A stretch of 64,000 bases of DNA from Teredinibacter turnerae T7901 (GCF_000023025.1 NC_012997.1:1782764-1846763); one strand, 5' to 3'. Counted from the first letter of the stretch, positions 40,599 through 49,450 are shown. Notes: generated from the letters alone by a model not told the origin. A program made the numbers and translations.

Positions 40599-41828
40599 AT
40601 GCGATTTTCTTTTTTTGTAGGCTTCAGATACGCCGGAGCAAAACGACGCAGTCAGTTGGTGTCGTTTTTATCGGGTATGTCAGTCGCAGGTCTGATGGTG
40701 GGCGTCGGCCTGCTGGTAGCCGTGCTCTCAATAATGAATGGCTTCGACAGGGAAATGCGGGATCGCATTTTGGGGCTGGTGCCACAAGCGGCCGTATTCG
40801 AGCGGGATGGCATTGAGGACTGGCGTGCGGTAATGAAAACCCTGATGAAGGACAGCCGCATTGCGGGTGTAGCGCCGTTTGTTCAAGTAGACGGTTTAGC
40901 CAGTTATCGCAACAACACTGCTCCTGTGTTGCTGTATGGTATCGATCCAGCGAGTGAAACCAATGTGTCACGTATCCTGGAGTATGTGGATGAGCAAAGT
41001 CTCGCAGCACTTGATGCAAGCTCAGAGAACTTGCTTTTAGGCGCATCTTTAGCGGAAAAGCTCGGCGTAGAGCAGGGCAGTCGTTTGATGGTTGTAATAC
41101 CGGATAGCCATGGCACCACCAGCGCGCCGCATATCGCCTACTTTAAAGTGAGTGCGCTGATTAAATCGAACACCGAGCTCGATAATACACTGGCGCTTGC
41201 GTCATTAGCTTCAGTTGCAACGCTCACGGGTAACCCAAGTACGGTTACTGGAGTTCGTTTGCGTTTACACAACATCTTTAGTGCCCCACAAACGGTGTAC
41301 GAGAACCTGGTAAAGCTCGGCCCTGGATATTACGGTACGAATTGGACAAGGACACACGGCAACCTGTATCAGGCAATCCAGATGTCGAAGAATCTTGTCG
41401 GGCTTTTAATGAGTTTGATTGTCGCTATCGCGGCTTTCAATATAATCTCGACACTTATTATGGTTGTGGTAGATAAGCAGGGTGACATAGCGATACTGCG
41501 TACGCTGGGCGCGACTACCAAAACCATTATGATGATATTTGTAGTGCAAGGTACGTCGATTGGTTTAGTAGGCACCTTTATTGGTGTTGTCTTTGGTTGC
41601 GGCCTGGCGTTCGTAGCGCAGGACATACTTCAGCTACTGGAAGCCATTTTTCATGTGCAGTTTTTAAAATCTGACGTGTATCCGCTAACCTACCTACCAA
41701 CAGAAATCAGACTGAGCGATATCGCCAGAGTCGCGTTTACGGCATTGAGTTTGAGCTTTTTGGCAACAATATACCCGGCCTACAGAGCTAGCAAAGTGCA
41801 GCCGGCTGAATCGTTGCGCTATGAGTAA
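40599..41828 (+). CDS. lolE: Lipoprotein-releasing ABC permease LolE
   Basis: Second permease of the LolCDE complex, 409 residues, with the same topology as LolC and the same opening (FFVGFRYAGAKRRSQLVSFL) and ending (PAYRASKVQPAESLRYE). It closes the operon; the integron integrase gene converges on it about 110 bases downstream. Confidence 0.92.
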   Translation: MRFSFFVGFRYAGAKRRSQLVSFLSGMSVAGLMVGVGLLVAVLSIMNGFDREMRDRILGLVPQAAVFERDGIEDWRAVMKTLMKDSRIAGVAPFVQVDGLASYRNNTAPVLLYGIDPASETNVSRILEYVDEQSLAALDASSENLLLGASLAEKLGVEQGSRLMVVIPDSHGTTSAPHIAYFKVSALIKSNTELDNTLALASLASVATLTGNPSTVTGVRLRLHNIFSAPQTVYENLVKLGPGYYGTNWTRTHGNLYQAIQMSKNLVGLLMSLIVAIAAFNIISTLIMVVVDKQGDIAILRTLGATTKTIMMIFVVQGTSIGLVGTFIGVVFGCGLAFVAQDILQLLEAIFHVQFLKSDVYPLTYLPTEIRLSDIARVAFTALSLSFLATIYPAYRASKVQPAESLRYE

Positions 41829-41937
41829 ACAGCTTGCAAAAGAAACGGGCTATAGCGCCCCTACGCACAATTGCTATACGACAACAGATCGTATAGCAAA
41901 CTTCTGCTTGTAAAGACATTCTAAGGCTGAATCCGCG

Positions 41938-43005
41938 TTACGCTGCTTGGTTTGTCCCATAAATCATAGTTGTCTCTTTTACTTCTCCAGACACGCCAGT
42001 AAAATTAATACTCTCGCCGAGGTTTCCATCCAACGGACTCTGTAGCCCTCGTTCATGAATGCCCACGACATGCGTATAAATTTGCGTGGTTGATAAATCT
42101 TTATGGCCCAGTAATTCCTGGATGTTTCTTATGTCCGCGCCGGAACGTAACAGGTTAGTTGCGAAACAATGGCGAAATGTGTGGCAGGAGGCTTTTTTGT
42201 GTATAGCTGCAGCCACAATCGCCTTTTTAACCTGCCGCTGGACCTGCTGTTCGCCAATGTGATGGCGGCGGACAACCTGAGAGCGTGGGTCCAGTGCGCG
42301 CATATTGGCTGGAAATAAGTACTGCCAGCCTGGCTCCTTAGGTGCGTTCGGGTATTTCTTTGCGAGCGCAAACGGTAAATACACTTCGCCGAACCCTTCT
42401 AATAGATCTTTGGCGTGCAGAGAAAGCACAAATGTGCGTTGAGCCTGTAAGCCAGGGATAAGCGATTTTGGTAACAAGGTTCGACGGGATTTCATTCCTT
42501 TCGCTTCTCGCACCATAATGCACTGTTGTTCGAAGTCCACATCCTGTAACCGTAGACGCACCGCCTCCATAACGCGTAACCCGCTGCCGTACATCAACGA
42601 GCCAATGATTCGGTAAATGCCTGATAATTCACTTAATACTTTAAGCGCTTCTCGATGGCTAAAAACGACCGGCAATATTCTCGGCCGTGTTGAAGGCGTG
42701 AACGCTAATTCTCCAACAGGAACACCAAGAAATTTTTCGTATAAAAAGACAAGTGCGTTTAGCGCTGTTTTTTGCGTGTTTATAGAATAGCAGCGCCGAA
42801 CCGCCAGATGGCTGAGGTAGCTATCAATACTGCCTTGCTCCAGCTCGGAGGGATGTGTGCGGTTATGAAAGCGAATGAAATCCGCTATCCAGTTACAATA
42901 AGTTTTCTCTGTGCGATAAGCCATGTGCCGAGCACGCATAAACTCTCGCAACTTATCCATAAATTTGACGGTTTTTTCCGGTAACCGATGAGGAATATCG
43001 TCCAT
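41938..43005 (-). CDS. intI: Integron integrase IntI
   Basis: Tyrosine recombinase of 355 residues that inserts and excises cassettes. The catalytic residues are Arg144 (GSGLRVMEA), His275 and Arg278 ([11 protein letters not shown]), His301 (LLGHKD) and Tyr310 (TTQIYTHV). Residues about 195-250 form the extra segment found only in integron integrases ([16 protein letters not shown], then [16 protein letters not shown]). The ORF is full length and looks active. It is divergent from the array, converges on lolE, and has a LexA-type operator in its promoter. Confidence 0.96.
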   Translation of the reverse strand: MDDIPHRLPEKTVKFMDKLREFMRARHMAYRTEKTYCNWIADFIRFHNRTHPSELEQGSIDSYLSHLAVRRCYSINTQKTALNALVFLYEKFLGVPVGELAFTPSTRPRILPVVFSHREALKVLSELSGIYRIIGSLMYGSGLRVMEAVRLRLQDVDFEQQCIMVREAKGMKSRRTLLPKSLIPGLQAQRTFVLSLHAKDLLEGFGEVYLPFALAKKYPNAPKEPGWQYLFPANMRALDPRSQVVRRHHIGEQQVQRQVKKAIVAAAIHKKASCHTFRHCFATNLLRSGADIRNIQELLGHKDLSTTQIYTHVVGIHERGLQSPLDGNLGESINFTGVSGEVKETTMIYGTNQAA

Positions 43006-43019
43006 AACTCACTCCTAAA

Positions 43020-43035
43020 CTGTTTGTACATACAG
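43020..43035 (-). promoter_or_regulatory. LexA operator of intI
   Basis: CTG-N10-CAG match: on the minus strand it reads CTGTATGTACAAACAG, close to the gammaproteobacterial LexA consensus. It overlaps the intI -10 box, so integrase expression should be induced by the SOS response, as known for other integrons. Confidence 0.85.
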
Positions 43036-43060
43036 TATTTCGGCTGGGTGTTCTTGTCAA
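43032..43060 (-). promoter_or_regulatory. intI promoter
   Basis: On the minus strand, a perfect -35 TTGACA (43055-43060) and a -10 TACTGT (43032-43037) are separated by 17 bases. The intI ATG follows about 27 bases after the -10, with AGGAG just ahead of it. Confidence 0.8.
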
Positions 43061-43193
43061 CCTATTAGTTTTGAGAGTTCTGGTATCGGTGGGCGCTGAT
43101 CGTAGCTGATGCGTTGCTCGTCTAAGTGGCATCAGAGTTATTTGGCAACAGTGGCGTTTTCGAATGAGGACGTTTATTGATAGTTAATATGAA

Positions 43194-43221
43194 TTGGTGG
43201 GGTGGGGATGATTGTTATTAT
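43194..43221 (+). promoter_or_regulatory. Candidate cassette promoter Pc
   Basis: TTGGTG (43194-43199) and TATTAT (43216-43221) with a 16-base spacer face the array about 245 bases before attI. This is the best plus-strand promoter-like pair I can see in the 500-base leader; the rest of the leader holds no gene. Confidence 0.3.
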
Positions 43222-43464
43222 AGATGGCCGCAAGTTGTCTATTAAATCTGTCGTTCTGATTCCAAAATTTTCCCAAATATCACAGTGAAAAAGAGGCCAT
43301 ATGTGAATATTTCTTGTAGACGTCGCACGAGCTTATTCGTTTAAATGGTTGTTTTATTGCGATAAACTCGGACATGCGACTAAAAAACGACCAAATACAT
43401 CTTTCGTCCGGTTGTGTTTGCGTATCGATAGCTTGCATATCGGCTTTTGGACGTAGAATAAAAT

Positions 43465-43471
43465 GTTAGAC
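43465..43471 (+). other. attI recombination core
   Basis: GTTAGAC fits the GTTRRRY core consensus and lies between intI and the first cassette gene. Cassette 1 would begin at 43466. The full attI extends leftward, but its accessory sites cannot be delimited by eye. Confidence 0.65.
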
Positions 43472-43503
43472 CAAACTAGTAATATATTTTTATCAGGAGA
43501 GCG

Positions 43504-43794
43504 ATGACATTGATGATAAGGCGTATCGCATGGACATATCCTGCAATAGTAGTGTTAGCGGCATTTTTTTGGGGGAGTCTATCGCTTAAGTTAGATAGCA
43601 TTATTGGGGAGCGGTACTACCTTTACGCTGGTGTGTTAATTTTGTTCGCGATGTTTATACAGCTGATTATCTTCACTGTAAGTGAAAATAGTCAGCTGCT
43701 ACTAAAGCACCTTGGTAATCTAATTGGGTTTGGGTCAGTCGTAGTGTTTGTTATCCATGTCTCGCTGGCTTTACTGCTACTTATGCGGACGTAG
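43504..43794 (+). CDS. Cassette 1: small membrane protein
   Basis: First cassette (43466-43904), best placed for expression from Pc. The product of 96 residues has three hydrophobic segments (about 10-30, 38-58, 70-94) and few charged residues, so it is an integral membrane protein. CAGGAGAG precedes the ATG. No family recognised. Confidence 0.7.
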   Translation: MTLMIRRIAWTYPAIVVLAAFFWGSLSLKLDSIIGERYYLYAGVLILFAMFIQLIIFTVSENSQLLLKHLGNLIGFGSVVVFVIHVSLALLLLMRT

Positions 43795-43808
43795 TTTATG
43801 AGAGTAAT

Positions 43809-43910
43809 GTCTAACAAGGTGTTCCTGTTGAAATTTTTTCCGTTGCTCCTTTTGTGTTTGGTAACACAAAAGGAGCAACGGAAAAAATTCAACAGAAGAC
43901 GGCGTTATAC
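43809..43910 (+). repeat. attC 1
   Basis: Cores GTCTAAC (43809) and GTTATAC (43904). Between them lies an exceptionally long hairpin: arms 43826-43858 and 43863-43894 pair over 32 bp with a single extra A. Confidence 0.9.
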
Positions 43911-44365
43911 GTCGCTGAGCCTTTAAATGAAACTCTGGCTAGTAGGCTTAGAGAAAGCCGCGAAACCGGGGTACGCAATGTTTAGTGTTGAGTAACGCCA
44001 CCTTCGGTCGCGTTGTTAGTGGTGTGGCTTCGTTAGAGTCTGTACGAATCAAGCGGTAAAATAAAGTTGCATTCAGTTTTAGCTTGATCGCTGGTTGATC
44101 CTGGCAACTTTATTTCACCTAGTTTTGTGCAAGGTATGCGGAGTGTGCCTTTGTTTGAGGTGCTTAATCGTCGGGAATGTCGGCGTATTTGTGGTATGTA
44201 GGTTTAAAATGGGCACAGTCATTTTTCAGGCTCTTAAGCAGTTTCGTTGGGGTTGGTCGTGGTCGGAAGAGCAATGCATAACAATCAGCACCAGGTTCAG
44301 CCGCTACGCGGCTTGGACCTCCATTTCGGCGCTTTGCGCCTACATTACGGCCCCTGTGCTGGGCG
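43905..44365 (+). other. Cassette 2: gene-less cassette, type A copy 1
   Basis: A 461-bp cassette with no convincing gene. Features shared with the other type A copies are a mini reading frame near the start (43927-43995, MKLWLVGLEKAAKP...), a hairpin around ACC-TTC-GGT near 44000, and a perfect 12-bp inverted repeat AAATAAAGTTGC (44059-44070)/GCAACTTTATTT (44104-44115). A longer frame reading through the attC is probably chance. Possible structured RNA or regulatory cassette. Confidence 0.75.
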
Positions 44366-44371
44366 TTATGA
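44276..44371 (+). repeat. attC 2 (class A)
   Basis: Cores GCATAAC (44276) and GTTATGA (44365). Same class as attC 4, 5, 14 and 24, with the inner stem GGCGC...GCGCC. Confidence 0.9.
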
Positions 44372-44381
44372 GCTTCAGGCA

Positions 44382-44786
44382 ATGAAGAACCTAATTTTAT
44401 TATTGATTTTTATCCCAGCATTTTGTTTCGCAACCGGTACACTGAAAGAGGTCTTTCTTTCTCATGTGTTAGCCGATAAGCTGGGGTTTTCCGTAAACGT
44501 AAAGCCTGAAGGTAGCGCAGTTGTGATTAAGCTAAAGGGGCCAACAAACAGCCCTTCAGGATGCCCAGCTTCGAGAAGCGGTGTCTTTTTGCTAGGGAAA
44601 AATGGAGAGGAATTGCTCGTATATATTACGGAACTGGAAAAGGCAAATTCAACGCCGAAAGCGGTGGGCTATTACACTTCAAGCGAACACACTATGGGCG
44701 TTTTTATAGACTATATCTGTACCGGTACGAAAGCTTTTCAAAGCATTCGGTATTCAGTGCAATCAATTAATGCGTGGGGCTCATAA
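44382..44786 (+). CDS. Cassette 3: secreted protein, unknown
   Basis: Cassette 44366-44892. The protein has 134 residues from ATG 44382, opening with a signal peptide (MKNLILLLIFIPAFCFATG). The mature part has two cysteines (Cys near 65 and near 120) that could form a disulfide. An earlier in-frame start lies in the preceding attC and is rejected. The stop TAA is part of the attC core. Not recognised. Confidence 0.7.
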   Translation: MKNLILLLIFIPAFCFATGTLKEVFLSHVLADKLGFSVNVKPEGSAVVIKLKGPTNSPSGCPASRSGVFLLGKNGEELLVYITELEKANSTPKAVGYYTSSEHTMGVFIDYICTGTKAFQSIRYSVQSINAWGS

Positions 44787-44898
44787 CAAATTGCTGCACA
44801 CGGACACATACTGCTACGCTCGTTTTTGTGTACGTCGCTGCGCTCAATATACACAAAAACGCTCTCCGCAATACGTGCCGGTGAGCAAAGCGTTATGG
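44781..44898 (+). repeat. attC 3 (class C)
   Basis: Cores TCATAAC (44781) and GTTATGG (44892). Class C, with the arm GCTACGCTCGTTTTTGTG, shared with attC 15, 16, 23 and 30. Confidence 0.9.
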
Positions 44899-44908
44899 TT
44901 AAGCACAG

Positions 44909-45370
44909 ATGAAAAGAATAATATTTTTTGTTGGCCTATTTTTATCGGTGGCAGCTTATGGGGATTGCCCAAAAGTCTCTACTGATATAGAAACTTTAAT
45001 AGCTCAACATGCAAGTGGAATGCGAGGCGTTGAATACTGTAGTGCTCGGCAAGTTGTGAAGGATGAGAGAGTTGAAATTGTTTTGTACACCATTGAAGGG
45101 CCGTGCTATGAACGGGAAAAGTCTCCACCTGGTAGCTGTGGGAATCATTTTTTCCGTTCCATGGTTGGTGTAATTGACGGAAAAAAATACGAGAAGGTTG
45201 TTGTTGGTGGTAAAGGAGTGTTTCTAACCGAGACAATAAAAATTGAAGGTGAAACGGTCATACTGGAAGGTTTGTCCTATTCGAGCTCAGATTCAATGTG
45301 CTGCCCGAGTGTATCTAGTTCGCGTAAATACAAATTTGAAACTGGTTCTTTTGTCGAGGTAAAACCATAA
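44909..45370 (+). CDS. Cassette 4: secreted protein, unknown
   Basis: Cassette 44893-45454. Protein of 153 residues with a signal peptide (MKRIIFFVGLFLSVAAYG) and six cysteines in the mature part, including a CC pair near the C terminus (DSMCCPS), pointing to a disulfide-rich periplasmic or exported protein. The stop overlaps the attC core. Not recognised. Confidence 0.7.
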   Translation: MKRIIFFVGLFLSVAAYGDCPKVSTDIETLIAQHASGMRGVEYCSARQVVKDERVEIVLYTIEGPCYEREKSPPGSCGNHFFRSMVGVIDGKKYEKVVVGGKGVFLTETIKIEGETVILEGLSYSSSDSMCCPSVSSSRKYKFETGSFVEVKP

Positions 45371-45460
45371 CAATCAGCATCAGGCACAGCCGCTATGCGG
45401 CTTGGACCTCCATTTCGGCGCTTCGCGCCTACATTGCGGCCCCTGTGCTGGGCGTTATGC
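45365..45460 (+). repeat. attC 4 (class A)
   Basis: Cores CCATAAC (45365) and GTTATGC (45454). Sequence class A although it belongs to a coding cassette. Confidence 0.9.
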
Positions 45461-45915
45461 GTCGCTGAGCCTTTAAATGAAACTCTGGCTAGTTTGCATT
45501 GAGAAAACTACGAAACCGGTGGTGCACAATATTTAGTGCTGAGTAACGCCACCTTCGGTCGCGTTGTTAGTGGGGTAGCTTCGTTAGAGTTTGTACCAAT
45601 TAATCGGTCAAATAAAGTTGTATTGGTTCGTAGTTAACTTGCTAGGTGATTAGGGCAGCTTTATTTCACCTGGTGTTGTGGAAGGTATGCAGTGCGTGCC
45701 TTTGTTTGAGGCGCTTAATCGTCGGGAATGTCGGAGTCGTTTTAGTCTGCAGGTTTTAAATGGGCCTGTCATTTTGCAGGCTCTTAAGTGGTTTCGTTGG
45801 AGTTGGTCGTGGTCGGTAGCGCAATTCATAACAATCAGCACCAGGCTCAGCCGCTGCGCGGCTTGGACCTCCATTTCGGCGCTTCGCGCCTACATTGCGG
45901 CCCCTGTGCTGGGCG
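45455..45915 (+). other. Cassette 5: gene-less cassette, type A copy 2
   Basis: 461 bp, a diverged relative of cassette 2. The mini frame is at 45477-45536 (19 codons, MKLWLVCIEKTTKPV...). The inverted repeat is kept with a G-T type change (AAATAAAGTTG/CAGCTTTATTT), which would still pair as RNA. No gene recognised. Confidence 0.75.
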
Positions 45916-45921
45916 TTATAA
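45826..45921 (+). repeat. attC 5 (class A)
   Basis: Cores TCATAAC (45826) and GTTATAA (45915). Confidence 0.9.
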
Positions 45922-46335
45922 AGCTCCGAAAACGTTAACTTTGAAGCGCTATTTTTTGGGCAAACGCTGTGGGGTAGTTTGGTATTTGGTGCCTCAAATT
46001 AGAGCTTTGCTTGGTTCAAGTTATAGGGTTCTTAATGTGGTTCTGGCTCTCGGAGCGCGAGTCAGCTTCTAGTTGGTACCGGTTGTTCTATTCGCATTCG
46101 TTTGGGTTTTGTACATAATTGGTAGTTTTGCGCGGTGTTCTCATCGCACATTTAAAGTGATTAGTTTTTTTAATATGTCGCAGAGTCTTTTGGTCGCAAT
46201 AGTTTGGGTTTTTCGCGTAAGCTGTTATAACAATTACAGCCACCAGACCCACACTGCTATGCTTGTTTTTGTGCATTCGCTGCGCTCATTATTGCACAAA
46301 ACCAAGCTCCACAGTGCGGGCAGGTGCTGTAGGCG
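45916..46335 (+). other. Cassette 6: gene-less cassette, type B copy 1
   Basis: 420 bp without a convincing gene. It is almost the same as cassette 17 (51554-51973), so they form one subfamily. Small conserved hairpins (CTTG-GTT-CAAG near 46014; TGCG...CGCA near 46128) suggest structured RNA. A frame from ATGTCGCAG through the attC is present but has no ribosome binding site. Confidence 0.75.
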
Positions 46336-46341
46336 TTATGC
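46225..46341 (+). repeat. attC 6 (class B)
   Basis: Cores TTATAAC (46225) and GTTATGC (46335). Class B, also in attC 9, 11, 17, 19 and 29. Confidence 0.9.
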
Positions 46342-46365
46342 GTCAGATAGAGAAGGGTTCACATT

Positions 46366-46641
46366 TTGAAATCTAAAGATAGTTTGCTATCAAATTTTTA
46401 TCATGAGGGATCATGGATAGATGAAGGATCAAATATATTTATTTGGAACCTTTCTGTAAAACAAGATTATGTTAACGTTGCTGAGCTAGTAGAAGAGATC
46501 ATAGAACTAGAGTTTTTGCCAGACGAGAAGTTGGCATTATATATACATACGGCTGCAATTGGAGCAACAACCAAAATAGGAGCCGAAGACGCTGTTCAGT
46601 GGCTTGCAAACTTAAAAAGGTGGGCAACCACAAAATTGTAA
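46366..46641 (+). CDS. Cassette 7: small acidic protein, unknown
   Basis: Cassette 46336-46792. Soluble protein of 91 residues starting at TTG 46366, with AGAAGGG about nine bases upstream. It is rich in Glu and Leu (VAELVEEIIELEFLPDEKLALY), probably helical. No family recognised. Confidence 0.55.
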   Translation: MKSKDSLLSNFYHEGSWIDEGSNIFIWNLSVKQDYVNVAELVEEIIELEFLPDEKLALYIHTAAIGATTKIGAEDAVQWLANLKRWATTKL

Positions 46642-46669
46642 ATATGGTTCTAAAGATAGCTCGAAAATC

Positions 46670-46798
46670 GCATAACAAAGTTATCAACCATCGCCCGCTA
46701 GCGGGCTGGACCTACACTACGTTGCTTCGCTTGTGGTTTAACGCTACGCTACCACAAACAAACCAACTACGTTCCGGCCGGTTATAACGGCGTTAGGC
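46670..46798 (+). repeat. attC 7 (class D)
   Basis: Cores GCATAAC (46670) and GTTAGGC (46792). Class D, shared with attC 25 and 26 (GGTTATAACGGC before the right core). Confidence 0.9.
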
Positions 46799-46803
46799 GT
46801 AAC

Positions 46804-47544
46804 GTGCAAAAGATGACATCAGTATTTATCGATCAGTGCATTATTAGTGATGGAGATATATTAACTGGTGAAAGACGAAATGGGGTAATTGGCTATGTTA
46901 GAAAGGAACCTCCGAAGGAAAACTGGAAAAGAGAGCAGTTTGAGTATTTGCCTACAGTTTCTGAGTTAGCTGAAACCGGAAAAATTGAATTGTTCAGATA
47001 CCTGGAATTAGACTTTGAAGATTGGAAGAGAGTAGGTTCATTTCCGTCGAATAAGCTTGGAAAGCTCTTCGAGACTAAAAAAATGAAGCTCGTTAGCGCT
47101 GCAATCGAGAGATCCTATTTTTTTCAATCTTCATTAGAAACGCATCTAGAAAAAAGTAGAGTTATCGAATTTTGTCGCTGGCTCAACACTCCAAATCTAG
47201 AAGATAAAATACTTGGATCAAAGGCCGCTGATAAACTACCAGAGCAAATGAAGAGCAATGTCACTCAGCTAGAAAGGTATCGGGTTCTTTGTAAAAATCT
47301 ATCTGAGTCTCAGCGAATAGATGCATTTCACTTTTGGAGCGCTGAAATTGCGGGTATTGATTACTTTCTAACAACCGATAAGAAATTTGTAAATGCTATG
47401 CGTATTACCAATAAAGTGAAATCGTCTTGTAGTCTTGTTTTTCCTTCGGAGCTCAGTAATATTTTAGATTGTGGAGAGAAATCAAAATTTAAATACGAGC
47501 TTGGTGTATTTTATGGTATAGCGGGTAATCGTTTATATGTATGA
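46804..47544 (+). CDS. Cassette 8: PIN-like domain protein
   Basis: Cassette 46793-47652. Protein of 246 residues from GTG 46804 (or ATG 46813). The layout resembles a PIN-like nuclease: Asp10 in SVFIDQCII near the start and the late motif DAFHFWSAEIAGIDYFLTTD (Asp173, Asp192). The large helical middle part is unusual for small toxin PINs. There is no adjacent antitoxin gene in the cassette. The function is an inference. Confidence 0.6.
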   Translation: MQKMTSVFIDQCIISDGDILTGERRNGVIGYVRKEPPKENWKREQFEYLPTVSELAETGKIELFRYLELDFEDWKRVGSFPSNKLGKLFETKKMKLVSAAIERSYFFQSSLETHLEKSRVIEFCRWLNTPNLEDKILGSKAADKLPEQMKSNVTQLERYRVLCKNLSESQRIDAFHFWSAEIAGIDYFLTTDKKFVNAMRITNKVKSSCSLVFPSELSNILDCGEKSKFKYELGVFYGIAGNRLYV

Positions 47545-47658
47545 GCCTAACAAGTTTGTCAACAGGACATTTTTTGCTACGCTCCGTTTTGCGGTGGCTT
47601 CGCCACTTTACCGCAAAACTACACTACACAAAAAATGCCTGTTACAAAGGCGTTATAA
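47545..47658 (+). repeat. attC 8 (class E)
   Basis: Cores GCCTAAC (47545) and GTTATAA (47652). Nearly identical to attC 10. Confidence 0.9.
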
Positions 47659-48074
47659 AGCGTCGAAAGCTCAATTCTGAAGCGCTTGGTTTTTAGTAGA
47701 CGCAGGCGAGTAGCAGGGGATATATCGGCTTAAATAAGAGTTTCACTTGCTGTAAGTTGTAGGGTACTTAATGTGGTTCTGGCCTCGGGGAGCTAGCCAG
47801 CTTCTAATTGGTACTGGTTGCTCTTTTCGCGGTCGTTTGGGCTTTGAAAATAATTGGCAATTTTGCGCGGTGTTCTCATCGCACATTTAAAGTGAGTAGT
47901 TGTTTTTAAAATGTCACAGGGTCGTTTGGTCCCAATGATTTGGGCTTGTCGCGTAAGCTGTTATAACAATTACAGCCACCAGACCCACACTGCTACGCTT
48001 GGTTTTGTGCATTCGCTGCGCTCATTATTATTGCACAAAACCAAGCTCCACTGTGCGGGCAGGTGCTGTAGGCG
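47653..48074 (+). other. Cassette 9: gene-less cassette, type B copy 2
   Basis: 422 bp. Its 5' third differs from copy 1 and matches copies 4 and 6 (AGCAGGGGAT-type segment), forming a second subfamily. No gene recognised. Confidence 0.75.
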
Positions 48075-48080
48075 TTAAGC
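47961..48080 (+). repeat. attC 9 (class B)
   Basis: Cores TTATAAC (47961) and GTTAAGC (48074). Confidence 0.9.
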
Positions 48081-48090
48081 ATCACGAGTT

Positions 48091-48432
48091 ATGGAGATCG
48101 AATATTGCTGGAGAGTTGGTAAAGAATTGCCAATGCTAAATGAAGAAGAATGGGCTCAATTGAGCCCATTGCTCTCCGACACTGTAAGAAAAATTAAAGC
48201 TTACCGAGCAGAGCATGGGTGTGATATTCCTACAGCGAGGGCTAATTGTGATCCTAGGGCGGTGGCTAAGTTTGAAGAGCTTACCGGGCATAAGAATATT
48301 GGCTACGATGTTATGTTTTATTTAAGGCGAAGTAGCTATGGGCCAAAATGTAGTAGTTGCGGAAAATTGTTTCGTACGCCAAAGGCAAAATTATGTGCAT
48401 CTTGCGGTCAAAAATTGGAGTCAAATGCTTAA
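48091..48432 (+). CDS. Cassette 10: zinc-ribbon protein, unknown
   Basis: Cassette 48075-48534. Protein of 113 residues. The C terminus has two CxxC knuckles (KCSSCGKLFRTPKAKLCASC), a likely zinc ribbon. The N-terminal 80 residues are soluble and helical. No further family assignment. Confidence 0.65.
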   Translation: MEIEYCWRVGKELPMLNEEEWAQLSPLLSDTVRKIKAYRAEHGCDIPTARANCDPRAVAKFEELTGHKNIGYDVMFYLRRSSYGPKCSSCGKLFRTPKAKLCASCGQKLESNA

Positions 48433-48540
48433 CAAGTTTGTCAACAGGACATTTTTTGCTACGCTCCGTTTTGCGGTGGCTTCGCCACTTTACCGCAAAA
48501 CTCCACTACACAAAAAATGCCCTTTACAAAGGCGTTATAA
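48427..48540 (+). repeat. attC 10 (class E)
   Basis: Cores GCTTAAC (48427) and GTTATAA (48534). Confidence 0.9.
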
Positions 48541-48954
48541 AGCGTCGAAAACGTTAATTTTGAATCGCCATGTTTTGGTTAATCGCTATCGGGTAGCTAG
48601 GATTTGGTGGTTCAAATTAGAGCTTTACTTGCTGCAAGTTGTCGGGTTCTGAATGTGGTTCTGGTCTCGGAGTACGCGGTAGCCGCAAATTGGTACCGGT
48701 TGTTCTTATCACGGTTGTTTGGCTTTAACAAAGAATTGGCAATTTTGCGCGGTGTTCGCGCCGCGCATTTAAAGTGTGTGGTTGTTTTTTAATATGTCGC
48801 AGTGTCTTTTTGTCGCAATAGTTTGTGTTTTTCGCGTAAGTTGTTATAACAATTACAGCCACCAGACCCACACTGCTACGCTTGATTTTGTGCATTCGCT
48901 GCGCTCATTATTGCACAAAATCAAGCTCCACAGCGCGGGCAGGTGCTGTAGGCG
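48535..48954 (+). other. Cassette 11: gene-less cassette, type B copy 3
   Basis: 420 bp; closest to copy 7 (58751). The hairpin near 48747 is strengthened here to TGCGCGG/CCGCGCA. No gene recognised. Confidence 0.75.
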
Positions 48955-48960
48955 TTAGTT
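48844..48960 (+). repeat. attC 11 (class B)
   Basis: Cores TTATAAC (48844) and GTTAGTT (48954). Confidence 0.9.
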
Positions 48961-48964
48961 GCGT

Positions 48965-49450
48965 ATGAAAAGGTATATCGTTCTATTTATTATATTCGTA
49001 GTATCTGCTTGCTCTGAAGGTATTCAAATTAAGGATGAGGATATAGTTCCTTGGTTTGAGTCAAACAAGGAAAAGTTAGAGCAGTTGGTTTCGGTATTTC
49101 AAGAAAATCGATGCATAGAGCGTGTCGAGCTATCATCAATGGAATTTATAAAGCAGGCTTGTGATTCAGAAAGCGAGAAGAGTGATATCGAGAAAATAAA
49201 ATCCATATTGCGTAGCCTGAATGTTGTACTTGCCACTTCATATAGAAGTGCAGATGGTGACTTTAATGTTTCTATACTGTTGTATAGAGATCGCCCTGAT
49301 TCAGAAAATAAGAGTAGCTCTGTTTCAGTAGAGTATTGGAGTAGTCTGCCTGCTAGGTGGAAAGAAAACATTGGGTGTGAGTTGTTCGTATCGCTACCCT
49401 ATAAATCATGGTATGTGTCTTACTATCCGGGGATAGTGGGCTGCAACTAA
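48965..49450 (+). CDS. Cassette 12: lipoprotein, unknown
   Basis: Cassette 48955-49549. Protein of 161 residues from ATG 48965. A short hydrophobic leader ends in the lipobox VVSAC, so it should be a lipoprotein. The mature part has several cysteines and no recognised domain. A TTG six bases upstream is also in frame. The upstream type B cassette leaves almost no leader before the start. Confidence 0.7.
   Translation: MKRYIVLFIIFVVSACSEGIQIKDEDIVPWFESNKEKLEQLVSVFQENRCIERVELSSMEFIKQACDSESEKSDIEKIKSILRSLNVVLATSYRSADGDFNVSILLYRDRPDSENKSSSVSVEYWSSLPARWKENIGCELFVSLPYKSWYVSYYPGIVGCN

Noticed and set aside
41938-43005. Prophage integrase
   Set aside because: The extra integrase segment, LexA-controlled promoter, attI and attC array identify an integron; no phage genes are present.
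44095-44385. Open frame of about 96 codons in type A cassettes running through the attC (also 50163 and 55183)
   Set aside because: It has no ribosome binding site, reads through the recombination site into the next cassette, is frame-shifted in copy 2, and includes attC sequence that is conserved for other reasons.
46073-46369. Frame beginning near ATGTCGCAG in type B cassettes (also 48776, 49811, 51711, 52762, 59025)
   Set aside because: Most of it is attC sequence, the ATG is missing in copy 7, and no ribosome binding site precedes it.
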